Positions 16,113 through 24,965 are shown, numbered from the stretch's first letter. The stretch is DNA of 53,287 bases from Anaerolineales bacterium (GCA_030680795.1 JAUXUL010000014.1:1-53287); one strand, 5' to 3'. Notes: generated by a model from the sequence alone, not told the origin. Numbers and translations: made by a program.

Positions 16113-17417
16113 ATGTCCATTTCAAACACCACCCCTGTCTTTGCCGTTGACAAAAAGAATCTCATTCCCGTCAGCGAGCATCTCAAGCAAATGGTGGACA
16201 TTCCGCCTTCGCGCATGTTCCTGATCAACAAATCGTTGAAAGTGTATGTAGAGAAGAATCCGGATGCAAAAATATTTGACGCATCGCAAGGCGACGGCGG
16301 CGCGTCTCTGCCCGGTGTACCCAAGGCGATTCTCGAACGTGCTTCACAACTTCAAATTGAACATGGTACGGCTTATGATATGCCTTTCGGCACCGACGCA
16401 TATCGCAAGGCGGTATTTGAGCAATATTGGAAACTAGATTCCGGTTCTGGCTGGGGACCTGCGAACGTACTCGGCACCGCGGGCGGACGTGATGCGCTCA
16501 TCAAAGCCTATCAAGCCATGCTTGCATTGGGCCATGGACGTCAAGGCGACCTGATCATGGTCTCACGTGTCCCGTGGATTTCCTACAACTGGGGCCCGTA
16601 CGGAGTCGGCGCGAATGTTCTTTGGGCTCCAGGCGACCCCGCGCAAGGTTGGGCATATTCCGAAGACGCGATTCGCGAAAGTGTGAAGTTTGCCGAATCA
16701 CCGGGACGAAAAATTGCAGGTCTCGTTATCACCAACCCCGATAACCCCACAGGGCTGACGATTTCAGTCGAAAAGCAAGCCTCACTCGCCAAAGCCGCAT
16801 TGGAAGCGGGCGTCGCCTTTGTGCTCTTCGATTGGATGTATCACTACGTCACTGATGAATCACCGATGGATTTGAACTCCTTCCTCAATTTCTTCACCCC
16901 CGAAGAACGCAAGCGCTTGATGTTCCTTGATGGCATTACAAAATCACTTGGAGGCTCCAATATCCGCAACTGCCATTTGATCGCGGATGAAGCCGTCATC
17001 AAATTCATTACGGCGCGCGCTTCGCATGGGGTCATCCCGCCGTTCTATTCTCTCGCTGTTGCAATGGCCGCCTACGAACTGGGTTACGCTGAAGCCGCCA
17101 AAACCATCATCAAGCCGACCAATGCCAGCCGCGTGGTCTTGACGAAATTGCTTGCTGAAAGCGGAACGCAGCACATCATCGGCAAAGGCTATTACGCCTT
17201 TATGAATGTCGGTGAATTTATCAAAGCAAAAGGCTGGGTGGATGGCGAACCGCTCGGACAATATCTCGCCGAAAATCATGGCGTAGCCATTGTCCCTGGC
17301 GCGTTCTTCTCTCCCTTCGGCAATGACTGGATACGCTTCTCGTATGCCACGCCCGCTGAAAAAACCGAAGGCGCGTTCAAGAGGTTGGTGGAAGGATTGG
17401 AGAGTTTGAAGAAGTAG
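16113..17417 (+). CDS. Class I/II PLP-dependent aminotransferase
   Basis: A 434-residue fold type I aminotransferase. The PLP lysine is probably Lys277 in DGITKSLGGS. Supporting motifs are VITNPDNPTGLT (the Asn-Pro that contacts PLP) and FVLFDWMYHYV (Asp and Tyr of the cofactor site). The protein has a longer N-terminal region than aspartate aminotransferases (about 60 residues before DASQGDGG). The amino acid substrate is not clear. AAAGGAG precedes ATG 16113. The gene lies downstream of a terminator and a palindromic element, so expression may depend on read-through of that leader. Confidence 0.82.
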   Translation: MSISNTTPVFAVDKKNLIPVSEHLKQMVDIPPSRMFLINKSLKVYVEKNPDAKIFDASQGDGGASLPGVPKAILERASQLQIEHGTAYDMPFGTDAYRKAVFEQYWKLDSGSGWGPANVLGTAGGRDALIKAYQAMLALGHGRQGDLIMVSRVPWISYNWGPYGVGANVLWAPGDPAQGWAYSEDAIRESVKFAESPGRKIAGLVITNPDNPTGLTISVEKQASLAKAALEAGVAFVLFDWMYHYVTDESPMDLNSFLNFFTPEERKRLMFLDGITKSLGGSNIRNCHLIADEAVIKFITARASHGVIPPFYSLAVAMAAYELGYAEAAKTIIKPTNASRVVLTKLLAESGTQHIIGKGYYAFMNVGEFIKAKGWVDGEPLGQYLAENHGVAIVPGAFFSPFGNDWIRFSYATPAEKTEGAFKRLVEGLESLKK

Positions 17418-17428
17418 AGAATAGAAAG

Positions 17429-17465
17429 AAGAAAGAGGAAAGAATTTGCATCTTTCCTCTTTCTT
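17429..17465. terminator. Bidirectional terminator
   Basis: A perfect 15-bp purine/pyrimidine stem, AAGAAAGAGGAAAGA and its complement, with a 7-base loop. It separates the aminotransferase from the convergent toxin gene. Confidence 0.75.
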
Positions 17466-17487
17466 GGTTGAAGAAAATTTGTATAAG

Positions 17488-17859
17488 TTATTCGATAAAG
17501 GATAAAACATCCGCCAATACTTGTGGAATATCCACTGGCGGATTTGCCTTGACCTTTTCCCCAAGATGCAAATGGTCAGGATGGGTCTTGACTTCGGGAT
17601 GATGTGCCGCGTTGTCCCACCTGGCGACCAACTTATTGTCTGAACTTTGCAGGTGATAGCGATATTTCAGTCTCTTGATTTGTGGCTCAGTAACGACATA
17701 TTCCGCGATGTGAAGTTCGTAACCTCCGTTGAGCGAAAGCATGCCTCGGATGTAACATTCCTCCTCGGAAACCTCGTCGAAAGAAATATCAGATTGGATC
17801 ACATGCGGCGCGGCAAGGATAGCCGTTTGCACACTGGCGTAATACTCACGGGAATTCAC
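17488..17859 (-). CDS. TumE-type toxin (DUF6516)
   Basis: A 123-residue protein matching the TumE/DUF6516 toxin family in length and motifs: CYIRGMLSLNGGYELHIAEYV, KYRYHLQ, RWDNAAHHPEV and HPDHLHLGEKV. The His-rich WDNAxHHPE...DHLH stretch is the best conserved part of the family. Its start overlaps the stop of the upstream gene by four bases (ATGA), a usual toxin-antitoxin arrangement. The cellular target is not known from sequence. The family assignment rests on pattern recognition. Confidence 0.7.
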   Translation of the reverse strand: MNSREYYASVQTAILAAPHVIQSDISFDEVSEEECYIRGMLSLNGGYELHIAEYVVTEPQIKRLKYRYHLQSSDNKLVARWDNAAHHPEVKTHPDHLHLGEKVKANPPVDIPQVLADVLSFIE

Positions 17860-18149
17860 ACAGAGACTCCCGAAAGGATTTCATAACGCTCACGCCATAA
17901 ATTCACTCCGCGAACAGCCGCATACCAATCGAAATAATCCTGCTCGTCGCCAAGTGAACCTGCGTCAAATTGCTCCATGAATTTTTCGGAAGTCATGTTG
18001 TATATTTTTTCAAAATTTTTGCAGGTTGAGAAATAATGCTCAAAGCGCTGGCGCGCATGAGACGCGGCGCTGTTCAGCGCAAATGAAACCGCGTTACGGA
18101 TACTGCCTTTTTCGTAGTGTGAATTATCTGTTTTCAATGCAAGGTTCAT
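17856..18149 (-). CDS. TumA-type antitoxin
   Basis: A 97-residue protein directly upstream of, and overlapping, the TumE-like gene. The C-terminal MTSEKFMEQFDAGSLGDEQD and DWYAAVRGVNLWRERYE resemble TumA antitoxins, which keep a helix and a short acidic loop contacting the toxin. The N-terminal 55 residues are helical and basic. It is the first gene of the pair, as usual for an antitoxin that is made first. A small inverted repeat 13 bases before its start may be its own operator. Confidence 0.65.
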   Translation of the reverse strand: MNLALKTDNSHYEKGSIRNAVSFALNSAASHARQRFEHYFSTCKNFEKIYNMTSEKFMEQFDAGSLGDEQDYFDWYAAVRGVNLWRERYEILSGVSV

Positions 18150-18161
18150 AATTTACCTCTA

Positions 18162-18175
18162 TACAATAAATTGTA
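18162..18175 (-). promoter_or_regulatory. Inverted repeat before the TumA-like gene
   Basis: TACAAT, two bases, ATTGTA, centred 19 bases before the antitoxin start. It overlaps -10-like sequence on the minus strand (TACAAT, TATAGA). This is a plausible autoregulatory operator. Confidence 0.4.
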
Positions 18176-18253
18176 GCACAATCTCTTTTCTTCTTTCCTC
18201 TATTTCACGTATCACTCATTACTCATCACCCCACTAAACCTTAGGACTGGCTC

Positions 18254-21106
18254 ATGCCCTCACGAAAATTTCCCGAAAAATACCTCCTCGCAATGGAACA
18301 AGCCGCCAGGGAAAAACCCCAAGGCGGACTCAACGGCTTCGAGCAGGAATGGAACCTGCTTGATGAAAAACTGCGTCCCTTGCTCACTGTGGGCGCAGGA
18401 CCCAGCCAGCAATCCTTTGTGGATTACCTGCGCGCCGAATGTATTCCGCCGTGGCTCGCGCAATTCAGCCAACTCGAAGTCTTTCACTGGATGATCGAAT
18501 GGGCCACGCGCCCGTATTACACACCGCGTGGAACAATTTATGAAGCGCGTCTCATGGAAGCCTCGCTTGTGAATGCGCTTCATCGCGCGGGCCTTAACTT
18601 TGGCGAACGGCTGTACCAATGGCACGGCAATCTTTTGTTCCTGACGGACATCAACCCTCATTCCATCCCTGGAAATTGGAACATTGCCAAGCGCCGCTAC
18701 CTTGAAAAATGCGTTGACCTCTACGGCGATACCCTTGCCACGGCGGGCATTCACAGCAACCTCTCTTTACCCGATCCGCTCTTTGCATGGGACTTCATGC
18801 ACCTCCCCGCAAGCGAACGCGGCGACAAACATCTCGATGAATTCAAATCTGAATTTTATATAACCGCCACGCGCCTCCTGCGCGCTTTCGCATCTCTCTT
18901 TATCGCCACCACTGCGTCCACACCGATGCAGGCTCAGGTCAGGGATGGACGCGCTGTCGTTGTCCTGACCGAGCATGATTCGATTCGCAATCTCACTTTC
19001 CCGAATCCAGCCGCCATTGATCTTCCCGACCTCTATCGTTCGTACAATGATTATCTGCAAATCTCTTATGATCTTGTGCGCCGCGGCGTTCGTTTTGGAA
19101 ACAACAACTGGACGCCTGTTCGCGCACGTTCATTTGCGGAACCTGTTGAACGATTGATATCCACCACAAGCGACGAACTCACGCATCTTTACACCCGCGG
19201 CTTGTTCGCCGTCGGTCAGGCGACTCCACCCGAGGAGATGGCTCTGCAAATCGAAAAGCAGAATCTCATGGCGCGCATCAACCTGCCCATGGGACGTGTC
19301 GAAGTCCGCGTGGATGACGGGGGACACAGCCTCGACATTGATATCGCGAATCTAACTCTCAAACATCTCCTGCTTCTCCGCATCTATTCGGACCCTCAAT
19401 TTGCGCGCGGCTTCCGATATGACCGCGAAGACATCAGCCGCGCCCGCGTCAACGAGAATCTCGCCGCGAAATTCAGTATGCGAGCCGAGATAGAGAATCC
19501 ACTGACGGGCAAACCGATCCCCATGCGGGATTTCCTCAAGTGGACTCTCAACGAAGTGCGCCCGCTCGCTGAAGCATTGAACGTGTGGGACGACTTAAAT
19601 CCATTGGTCGAAATCTCCGAAGGCGGACGGAACACCGCCGAGAAAATGCGTGCCCGCTTGCACGCTTCGCGCGATTTGGACAATAACAACGAAGTGCCCT
19701 TTGAAGTTTTGAAGGACTTACTCTTTGAACGTGAAGCACAAGTTAAAGGCGACGTGGAACGTATTGCCTCAGAATACACATCTCTTGGCGATGATGCTTC
19801 CAAGATCGGTGAATTCCTGCAACGTGGGCGTGACGCTGCGCGTGCAGACAATGGTCAGAGGCCACTGTCTAACAACCCAGCGCCTGCTCCCATCCAATTC
19901 CGTCCACGCCCACAGGCTGTGATCGAAGTTGCTTATCCTGATAAAACCAGCGAAATTCTTGATTTTGCTCAACAACTAATCCGCATTCCGTCTGTTACGG
20001 CCTGTCCCGCTGAACGCTATGATGAAGTCCACCGCGCTGGTTCTTTAATTGATGATTATTTGCGAAATGCAGGCTTGGATGTGAAATTCTTCGACGGAAA
20101 ATATCCGGCCATCTACACCACTTTCCCAATTACCGATTCCCAAATACCAATCTCTAATCCCCTGTCTCCAATCCTCCTCACAGGTCATTTCGACGTAGTC
20201 GAACCTGAACCCGATGATTCCCAATTCATTCCACGAATCGAAGGTGATTATCTCTGGGGTCGCGGCGCAGCAGATATGAAAACCGTCGTTGCGACGTATA
20301 TGGTGTGGATGAAAGACAGGATGAAATCGGGTGCGCCATATCCCAATATTGCGTTGATGTTGGTTGGCAACGAAGAGAATGGCGAAGCCGAAGCATGGGG
20401 TACGCCTTTTGTTTTGAAAGAATTGGGTATCACGTCATCTCTCTTTATCGCAGGTGAGCGCACAGGCGAAAAGGGGGACGAACTCTTTGGCGAGATATGT
20501 GTTGAGAATCGCGGCGTGATGCGTTTTGACGTGGTCGCGCGTGGTGCGAAAGGTCATTCGGGCGTGGCAGGCACAGGCGATTTGAGTGAGAAATTAATTT
20601 CTGCGCGTTCTGCCTTGAATGAAATCTTTGCCAAACACCTCACATTGAAATCATCCGATGGCTGGCAGTCGCAAGCCAGGTTCCCATTTATCAATGTGGG
20701 CACGGTTGGCGTGTACAACGTCACTGCAGCGGAAGGAATCCTGGGTGTTGAGATCCGTCCCATTCCGCAGGATGATACATCCGCATTGAGGAAGGAAGTG
20801 GAAACCTATTGCGCCAAAAATAATTTGGAGGCCAAATTCTCTGTCATGGAAAACGGCGTGGCGTGCGACGCGAATAATCCAGCGTTGAAAGCGCTGATCG
20901 AAGCAGTCAAACAGGCGTCGGCGGGGAGTGAACCGCGCATCGGGAAGAAACTCCCGGGCACAAGCGCGAGATTCGCTCCGGGCGGTCAGGCTGTTGTTTG
21001 GGGTCAGTCTGGTTTGGGTCCACATGCAAAAGACGAACGGCATTACATCCCCAGCATTGAGCCGTATTACAAATCATTGAATGAACTAGCGAAGTTGTGG
21101 AAATAA
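18254..21106 (+). CDS. Fusion of GCS2-like ligase and M20 metallohydrolase
   Basis: A 950-residue two-enzyme protein. Residues of about 10-470 resemble the GCS2 carboxylate-amine ligase (glutamate-cysteine ligase-like) group: GGLNGFEQEWNLLD, IYEARLMEASLVNAL, WHGNLLFLTDINPHS and GIHSNLSLPDPLFAWDF. After a linker (470-570) comes an M20 peptidase/deacylase (ArgE/DapE/carboxypeptidase type): His645 in TGHFDVVEPE, Asp675 in GRGAADMK, the Glu707-Glu708 pair in GNEENGE, and a late His in GPHAKDERHY. The first enzyme would make a peptide or gamma-glutamyl bond, the second break one. Around residue 630 a stretch rich in Ser/Pro/Ile (SQIPISNPLSP) is encoded by C/T-rich low-complexity DNA. No frameshift is seen. 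Confidence 0.82.
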   Translation: MPSRKFPEKYLLAMEQAAREKPQGGLNGFEQEWNLLDEKLRPLLTVGAGPSQQSFVDYLRAECIPPWLAQFSQLEVFHWMIEWATRPYYTPRGTIYEARLMEASLVNALHRAGLNFGERLYQWHGNLLFLTDINPHSIPGNWNIAKRRYLEKCVDLYGDTLATAGIHSNLSLPDPLFAWDFMHLPASERGDKHLDEFKSEFYITATRLLRAFASLFIATTASTPMQAQVRDGRAVVVLTEHDSIRNLTFPNPAAIDLPDLYRSYNDYLQISYDLVRRGVRFGNNNWTPVRARSFAEPVERLISTTSDELTHLYTRGLFAVGQATPPEEMALQIEKQNLMARINLPMGRVEVRVDDGGHSLDIDIANLTLKHLLLLRIYSDPQFARGFRYDREDISRARVNENLAAKFSMRAEIENPLTGKPIPMRDFLKWTLNEVRPLAEALNVWDDLNPLVEISEGGRNTAEKMRARLHASRDLDNNNEVPFEVLKDLLFEREAQVKGDVERIASEYTSLGDDASKIGEFLQRGRDAARADNGQRPLSNNPAPAPIQFRPRPQAVIEVAYPDKTSEILDFAQQLIRIPSVTACPAERYDEVHRAGSLIDDYLRNAGLDVKFFDGKYPAIYTTFPITDSQIPISNPLSPILLTGHFDVVEPEPDDSQFIPRIEGDYLWGRGAADMKTVVATYMVWMKDRMKSGAPYPNIALMLVGNEENGEAEAWGTPFVLKELGITSSLFIAGERTGEKGDELFGEICVENRGVMRFDVVARGAKGHSGVAGTGDLSEKLISARSALNEIFAKHLTLKSSDGWQSQARFPFINVGTVGVYNVTAAEGILGVEIRPIPQDDTSALRKEVETYCAKNNLEAKFSVMENGVACDANNPALKALIEAVKQASAGSEPRIGKKLPGTSARFAPGGQAVVWGQSGLGPHAKDERHYIPSIEPYYKSLNELAKLWK

Positions 21107-21109
21107 ATC

Positions 21110-21136
21110 GTAGAGCGAGATACTATCTTGCTCTAC
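21110..21136. terminator. Hairpin between convergent genes
   Basis: TAGAGCGAGATA and TATCTTGCTCTA pair with one mismatch just after the fusion-gene stop. There is no good T tract, so termination strength is uncertain. Confidence 0.4.
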
Positions 21137-21138
21137 TC

Positions 21139-21393
21139 CTAAAACTTAAAGTGGATAAATATCCGCCCGAAGTTTTTGTCGTCCTTCTCGACGCGGTGAT
21201 ACAGCTTCTTGATATGCCCCTGATTCAAAAAGCGCAGCACCTTTTTCTTGAGCTGCCCGCTGCCTTTGCCGGGGATGATCTCAACAAGATTGATTTTTTT
21301 GTCAATCGCTTCTTCGACAATGCGATTTAACTCTGCGTCGATTTCCTTGCCGCGGTTGTAGATGTCGTGTAGATCCAGTTTGAGTTTTGCCAT
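21139..21393 (-). CDS. Stand-alone Smr domain protein
   Basis: An 84-residue protein that is almost only an Smr (small MutS-related) domain. It has LDLHD at the N terminus and the loop PGKGSGQLKKKVLRFL, the GxGxG-like and helix part that defines the fold. Smr domains bind or nick nucleic acids, and some cut RNA in ribosome rescue. It is the last gene of a tight minus-strand series (rarA, small protein, nucleotidyltransferase, phosphatase, GNAT, Smr). The final Asp in LDLHD replaces the more common Gly. Confidence 0.8.
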   Translation of the reverse strand: MAKLKLDLHDIYNRGKEIDAELNRIVEEAIDKKINLVEIIPGKGSGQLKKKVLRFLNQGHIKKLYHRVEKDDKNFGRIFIHFKF

Positions 21394-21397
21394 GTTG

Positions 21398-21916
21398 TTA
21401 TTTTCTGTTGATGGAATAGATCAGTGTCGGGAAATTATCGCCGGCTATGCCATCCACTTTTCTTTCCAGTGTCATTCCAATCCATTCTGCGACTCTTTGT
21501 GATGCGATATTCTCGGGGTCGATCAAGCATATCAGGCGGGATAAGTTCAGCTTCTCAAATCCATACTTCAAAATACCTTGCACTGCTTCTGTCGCCAACC
21601 CCTGATGCCAAAAAGACTCATCGAGCAGATAGGCAATTTCCACTTCCAACCTGTCATCAATTTCCCACGGCAACAGACCGCACCGCCCAATGAACCTTCC
21701 CGTTTTTTTATGAATGGTCGCCCAAAGTCCCAGCTCGGGATATCGTGGATGCCCATTCATGTGCCATTCCAGTTCTTCCTTTGTCTCTTCAAGGTTCAAA
21801 ACACCCTCAGGAAAATATTTGCGAATTTCAGGATCGCGATATAAAACGAAAAGTTCGTTCAGGTCATCCAAAACAAGATGTCTGAGGAGCAGTCTGTCCG
21901 TTTCCAGAATGACCAT
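21398..21916 (-). CDS. GNAT family N-acetyltransferase
   Basis: A 172-residue acetyltransferase of the RimJ/RimL-like GNAT group. ETDRLLLRHLVLDDLNEL at the start, IGRCGLLPWEIDDRLEVEIAYLL in the middle, and HQGLATEAVQGILKYGF as the acetyl-CoA pyrophosphate loop are all visible. It moves an acetyl group from acetyl-CoA to an amine; the substrate is unknown. Its ATG shares one base with the stop of the upstream phosphatase gene, indicating translational coupling. Confidence 0.85.
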   Translation of the reverse strand: MVILETDRLLLRHLVLDDLNELFVLYRDPEIRKYFPEGVLNLEETKEELEWHMNGHPRYPELGLWATIHKKTGRFIGRCGLLPWEIDDRLEVEIAYLLDESFWHQGLATEAVQGILKYGFEKLNLSRLICLIDPENIASQRVAEWIGMTLERKVDGIAGDNFPTLIYSINRK

Positions 21917-22551
21917 TATAATTTTTTCTTTTCTTTTGGCAGAAACTCGAACAGCGGGCGTTGGTTGAGCTTGATCAAATTTGCACCCATCTCGCTGACA
22001 TGGATCGCCGTAAGAGAACCAGTGTCGCAGCTCAAACGCTGAAAATGATCGAGCGGCAAGCCAAGAAAATGTGACACAGCGAGCTTGATCGGGTCCGCAT
22101 GAAAGAGGACCACGACAATATCCTGCGGCTTGTTATGCTTCTTAATAATGCGTTCAAGCGCGTTTGCAATACGCGTTTGCATCTCGGGGAACGACTCGCC
22201 ATCAGGAAAGCGAAATCGAGAAGGGGAATTTTGCACGATCTTCCATACTTTTGTTAATCGCAAAACCTTCCATGATTTGCCCTGCCATTTGCCGATGTCT
22301 GCATCCATCACATCGGGTTCCTGAATGATCTGCAATTTGCGTGCGGATGCAATCGGCATGGCAGTTTCCATCGCCCGCTCCAGTGGACTCGAATAAACGG
22401 CTTTGATCGGGACATCCTTCAACGCCTCGCCCAATGCCTGGGCCTGCTTCTGTCCCCGTTCATTTAGGTGTACCCCGGGCAGTCGTCCTGCCATTTTCCC
22501 TGTTTTGACATAATCATTTTCGCCGTGCCGGATGAGAAGCAAGAGGGGCAT
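21916..22551 (-). CDS. Histidine phosphatase family protein
   Basis: A 211-residue phosphoglycerate-mutase-like phosphatase. The catalytic LIRHGEND motif has its nucleophile His near residue 9, followed by the second arginine region SSPLERAMETA, an acid in MDADIGKWQG, and the second histidine in VLFHADPIKLAV. It resembles the MSMEG_4193-type subgroup. The substrate is not predictable. It is tightly coupled to GNAT downstream and the nucleotidyltransferase upstream (two bases between genes). Confidence 0.85.
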   Translation of the reverse strand: MPLLLLIRHGENDYVKTGKMAGRLPGVHLNERGQKQAQALGEALKDVPIKAVYSSPLERAMETAMPIASARKLQIIQEPDVMDADIGKWQGKSWKVLRLTKVWKIVQNSPSRFRFPDGESFPEMQTRIANALERIIKKHNKPQDIVVVLFHADPIKLAVSHFLGLPLDHFQRLSCDTGSLTAIHVSEMGANLIKLNQRPLFEFLPKEKKKL

Positions 22552-22553
22552 TG

Positions 22554-23180
22554 TTATTCCTTGTTGGAATCTTTCTTTGCATCTGATTTAATTTTTTGCC
22601 AGAATTGATTGGTTTCTTCCCCTAATGTTTTGGCTATATGATCAATCTTTTCTTCGAGAGGGCTGTCTTCCGGTTCATTGAGAAAATGAAAGATCATCAT
22701 CTCGAAAATATCCGTCTCATGCTTGCGGGAGCGGCCTTCTTTCCATGCGAGAAGTTTTCCGTGAATTACATCTTCGGGGCGGGCGCACCAAATTTCAAAC
22801 GGTTCTGCGCCTGGGATTTCCACCAATTGTCTGACGCGTCTTTCAAAAGCGGGGCGATAATCAAGCGATCCACTTAACGGAACTAAATCCGCTTTTTCTC
22901 CGCGTTCCGTATCAATGATGTTGAACATAATGCCCATTTCAATCGAATCGCGGATCATGACCGGGTCTGCATAATAGCGCGGGAGTGGATATGACTCTGA
23001 AAGCGCGTTAATATGTTCTTCGGACAGTTCGACAATAATGTCAATATCGTAGGTAACGCGGCTGATTCCATAAACGGTTGCGGCGAAAGCGCCAATGACC
23101 ATGTACGGCGCGTTAATTCTTTCGAGAAGTTGAAGAATATCCAGGAACAGGCTGAAATCGGGTCTTCGTTCAACTGGCAC
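22554..23180 (-). CDS. Nucleotidyltransferase-fold protein, possible toxin partner
   Basis: A 208-residue protein with a nucleotidyltransferase fold of the DUF6036/AbiEii-like type. YMVIGAFAATVYGISRVTYDIDIIVEL carries the G-(A/S) helix and the DxD metal pair. HGKLLAWKEGRSRKHETDIFEM gives the usual C-terminal helix with basic residues. Relatives act as toxins or tRNA-modifying enzymes. Its start overlaps the stop of a 68-residue upstream gene by 11 bases, as in toxin-antitoxin pairs. The family match is by motif only. Confidence 0.72.
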   Translation of the reverse strand: MPVERRPDFSLFLDILQLLERINAPYMVIGAFAATVYGISRVTYDIDIIVELSEEHINALSESYPLPRYYADPVMIRDSIEMGIMFNIIDTERGEKADLVPLSGSLDYRPAFERRVRQLVEIPGAEPFEIWCARPEDVIHGKLLAWKEGRSRKHETDIFEMMIFHFLNEPEDSPLEEKIDHIAKTLGEETNQFWQKIKSDAKKDSNKE

Positions 23181-23376
23181 GCGCCAATTCCTCCAGAACT
23201 TTCAGGTTGAGCATATTAATGGACAGGTTGGGATATTTCCGCCGTAATCGCCCGCGAATTAAACCGACCGCCAATTCACGCGCGTCCAGCATGGCGCGTA
23301 CGCGTTTATGCGGAGGAATTTTTGCAAGCAATTTTATTTGCTCAAGATGATCGGGACGAAATGCGCTTTTTTGCAT
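23170..23376 (-). CDS. Small protein upstream of nucleotidyltransferase
   Basis: A 68-residue basic helical protein (PPHKRVRAMLDARELAVGLIRGRLRRKYPNL split over two helices). I do not recognise a family. Overlap with the nucleotidyltransferase start suggests the first gene of a two-gene module, perhaps its antitoxin. It lies 17 bases downstream of the rarA stop codon, so it may be read from the rarA promoter. Confidence 0.6.
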   Translation of the reverse strand: MQKSAFRPDHLEQIKLLAKIPPHKRVRAMLDARELAVGLIRGRLRRKYPNLSINMLNLKVLEELARAS

Positions 23377-23393
23377 GGAGTAATTATACTCGT

Positions 23394-24803
23394 CTACTTT
23401 ATCTTCCGTTTCATTTCAACAATCTGCTCTTCGCTCAAAGCTGGGACATCTTCCCTGCGTTCTATGCCCAATGCTTTGCGTTGTGCTTCGCGCCACATTT
23501 CCAGCCTTGCAGTCACTTGTGATTCATATCCCTCTTGTGATGGCGCATAAAAATATGTGCCGAGTAATCGCTTTGGCAAATATTGCTGCGGCGTGAAGTG
23601 ACCTTCTTCACTGTGCGGATAAACGTAATCCTTGCCTTGTCCCGTTGCGGCGGCGTCGCGGTTGCCATCCTGCAAATGGCGCGGCACGGATATTTGTCCC
23701 TCGGCCTCGATTTTCTTCATCGCTTTAAAGTACGCGCCCGCACTATTGGATTTGGGCGCAGTGGCCAGATAGAGCGTGGCTTCGGCGATGGGGTAGATGC
23801 CTTCGGGCAAGCCGATATAGTCAAAAGCCTGGGCTGCGGAAGTTGCAACGACAAGTCCCATCGGGTCTGCAAGTCCGATGTCTTCACCTGCCAGAATAAT
23901 TAATCGGCGAATAATAAATTTCGGGTCTTCGCCTGCATAGATCATTTTTGCGAGCCAGTATAAAGCCGCATCCGGGTCAGATCCGCGCACAGATTTGATG
24001 AAAGCGCTGATGGTGTCGTAGTGAGCATCGCCGTCCTTGTCATATAAAACCGCGCGGCGCTGAATCGATTCCTGAGCAACATCCAGAGTGATGTGAATGA
24101 TTCCATCTTTATTGGGCGCAGTGGATTCAACTGCAAGTTCAATGGCATTTAGGGCGTTACGCGCGTCGCCGCTGGAAACTTCAATTAAATGAGAGCGAGC
24201 CTCCAGGTCAAGTGTGATGCGTTTGTCCCCGTAGCCGCGTTCTTTGTCTGTCAGGGCGCGGTCAATTAATATCCCGGTTTCGGTTTGATTCAAGTTGCGG
24301 AGTTGAAAGACGCGCGAGCGTGAGATCAAGGCTTTGATAACTTCAAAATATGGATTCTCGGTCGTTGCGCCGATCAGGGTAAAGGTCCCGTTTTCAACGT
24401 GAGGCAGAAGCGCATCCTGTTGGGCTTTGTTCCAGCGGTGGACTTCGTCAACAAAAAGAATGGTGCGAATGTTGTGTAGCCTTCGGCGTTCAAGCGACTC
24501 GTCAATGATGACGCGCAGATCTGCTTTGCCTGCAAGGATGGCGGAAATCGTAGTGAAATGACTCCTGGTGGTGTTGGCAATGATTTGCGCGAGAGTGGTC
24601 TTGCCTGTGCCGGGCGGTCCCCACAAAATGATGGATGAAAAAAGTTTATCCGCTTCGATGGCGCGGCGCAGGAGTTTGCCCTCGCCGACGATATGTTCCT
24701 GCCCGACGTATTCTTCCAATATGCGCGGACGCATGCGCGCGGCGAGCGGCGCTTCGCTTTTCAACCGTTCGTGCATGGCGTGATCGAAGAGGTCTTGAGG
24801 CAT
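23394..24803 (-). CDS. rarA: Replication-associated recombination protein RarA (MgsA)
   Basis: A 469-residue clamp-loader-like AAA+ ATPase, somewhat longer than E. coli RarA. Walker A is GPPGTGKTT, Walker B FVDEVHRWNK, sensor 1 LIGATTENPYFEV. The C-terminal tetramerisation part starts near IRRLIILAGEDIGLADP. RarA acts at stalled replication forks. It heads the minus-strand series that runs to 21139. An early N-terminal LARRMRPRtL-like stretch (PLAARMRPRILEEYVGQ) is intact. Confidence 0.93.
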   Translation of the reverse strand: MPQDLFDHAMHERLKSEAPLAARMRPRILEEYVGQEHIVGEGKLLRRAIEADKLFSSIILWGPPGTGKTTLAQIIANTTRSHFTTISAILAGKADLRVIIDESLERRRLHNIRTILFVDEVHRWNKAQQDALLPHVENGTFTLIGATTENPYFEVIKALISRSRVFQLRNLNQTETGILIDRALTDKERGYGDKRITLDLEARSHLIEVSSGDARNALNAIELAVESTAPNKDGIIHITLDVAQESIQRRAVLYDKDGDAHYDTISAFIKSVRGSDPDAALYWLAKMIYAGEDPKFIIRRLIILAGEDIGLADPMGLVVATSAAQAFDYIGLPEGIYPIAEATLYLATAPKSNSAGAYFKAMKKIEAEGQISVPRHLQDGNRDAAATGQGKDYVYPHSEEGHFTPQQYLPKRLLGTYFYAPSQEGYESQVTARLEMWREAQRKALGIERREDVPALSEEQIVEMKRKIK

Positions 24804-24841
24804 GGCAGGGATTATAGCAGGAAGACAAAAAGAAGAAGACT

Positions 24842-24965
24842 ACTCACCTTACGCACCATGCATGATTCCCTGAGCGGAGCGAAGGGTCACTAAGATAGTC
24901 GTAGAGACCTTCGCTGTCGCTCAGGGCGACATCTCTATAAAAACGTGAAAGTGCGTAAGGTGAGT
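24842..24965. mobile_element. MITE-like element with 15-bp perfect inverted ends
   Basis: ACTCACCTTACGCAC (24842-24856) and its exact complement (24951-24965) enclose 94 bp. Inside is a second inverted pair built on CCCTGAGCG / CGCTCAGGG, shared with the repeat at 33159-33257. It has no coding capacity. It lies upstream of rarA in an otherwise empty 240-bp gap. Confidence 0.75.
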
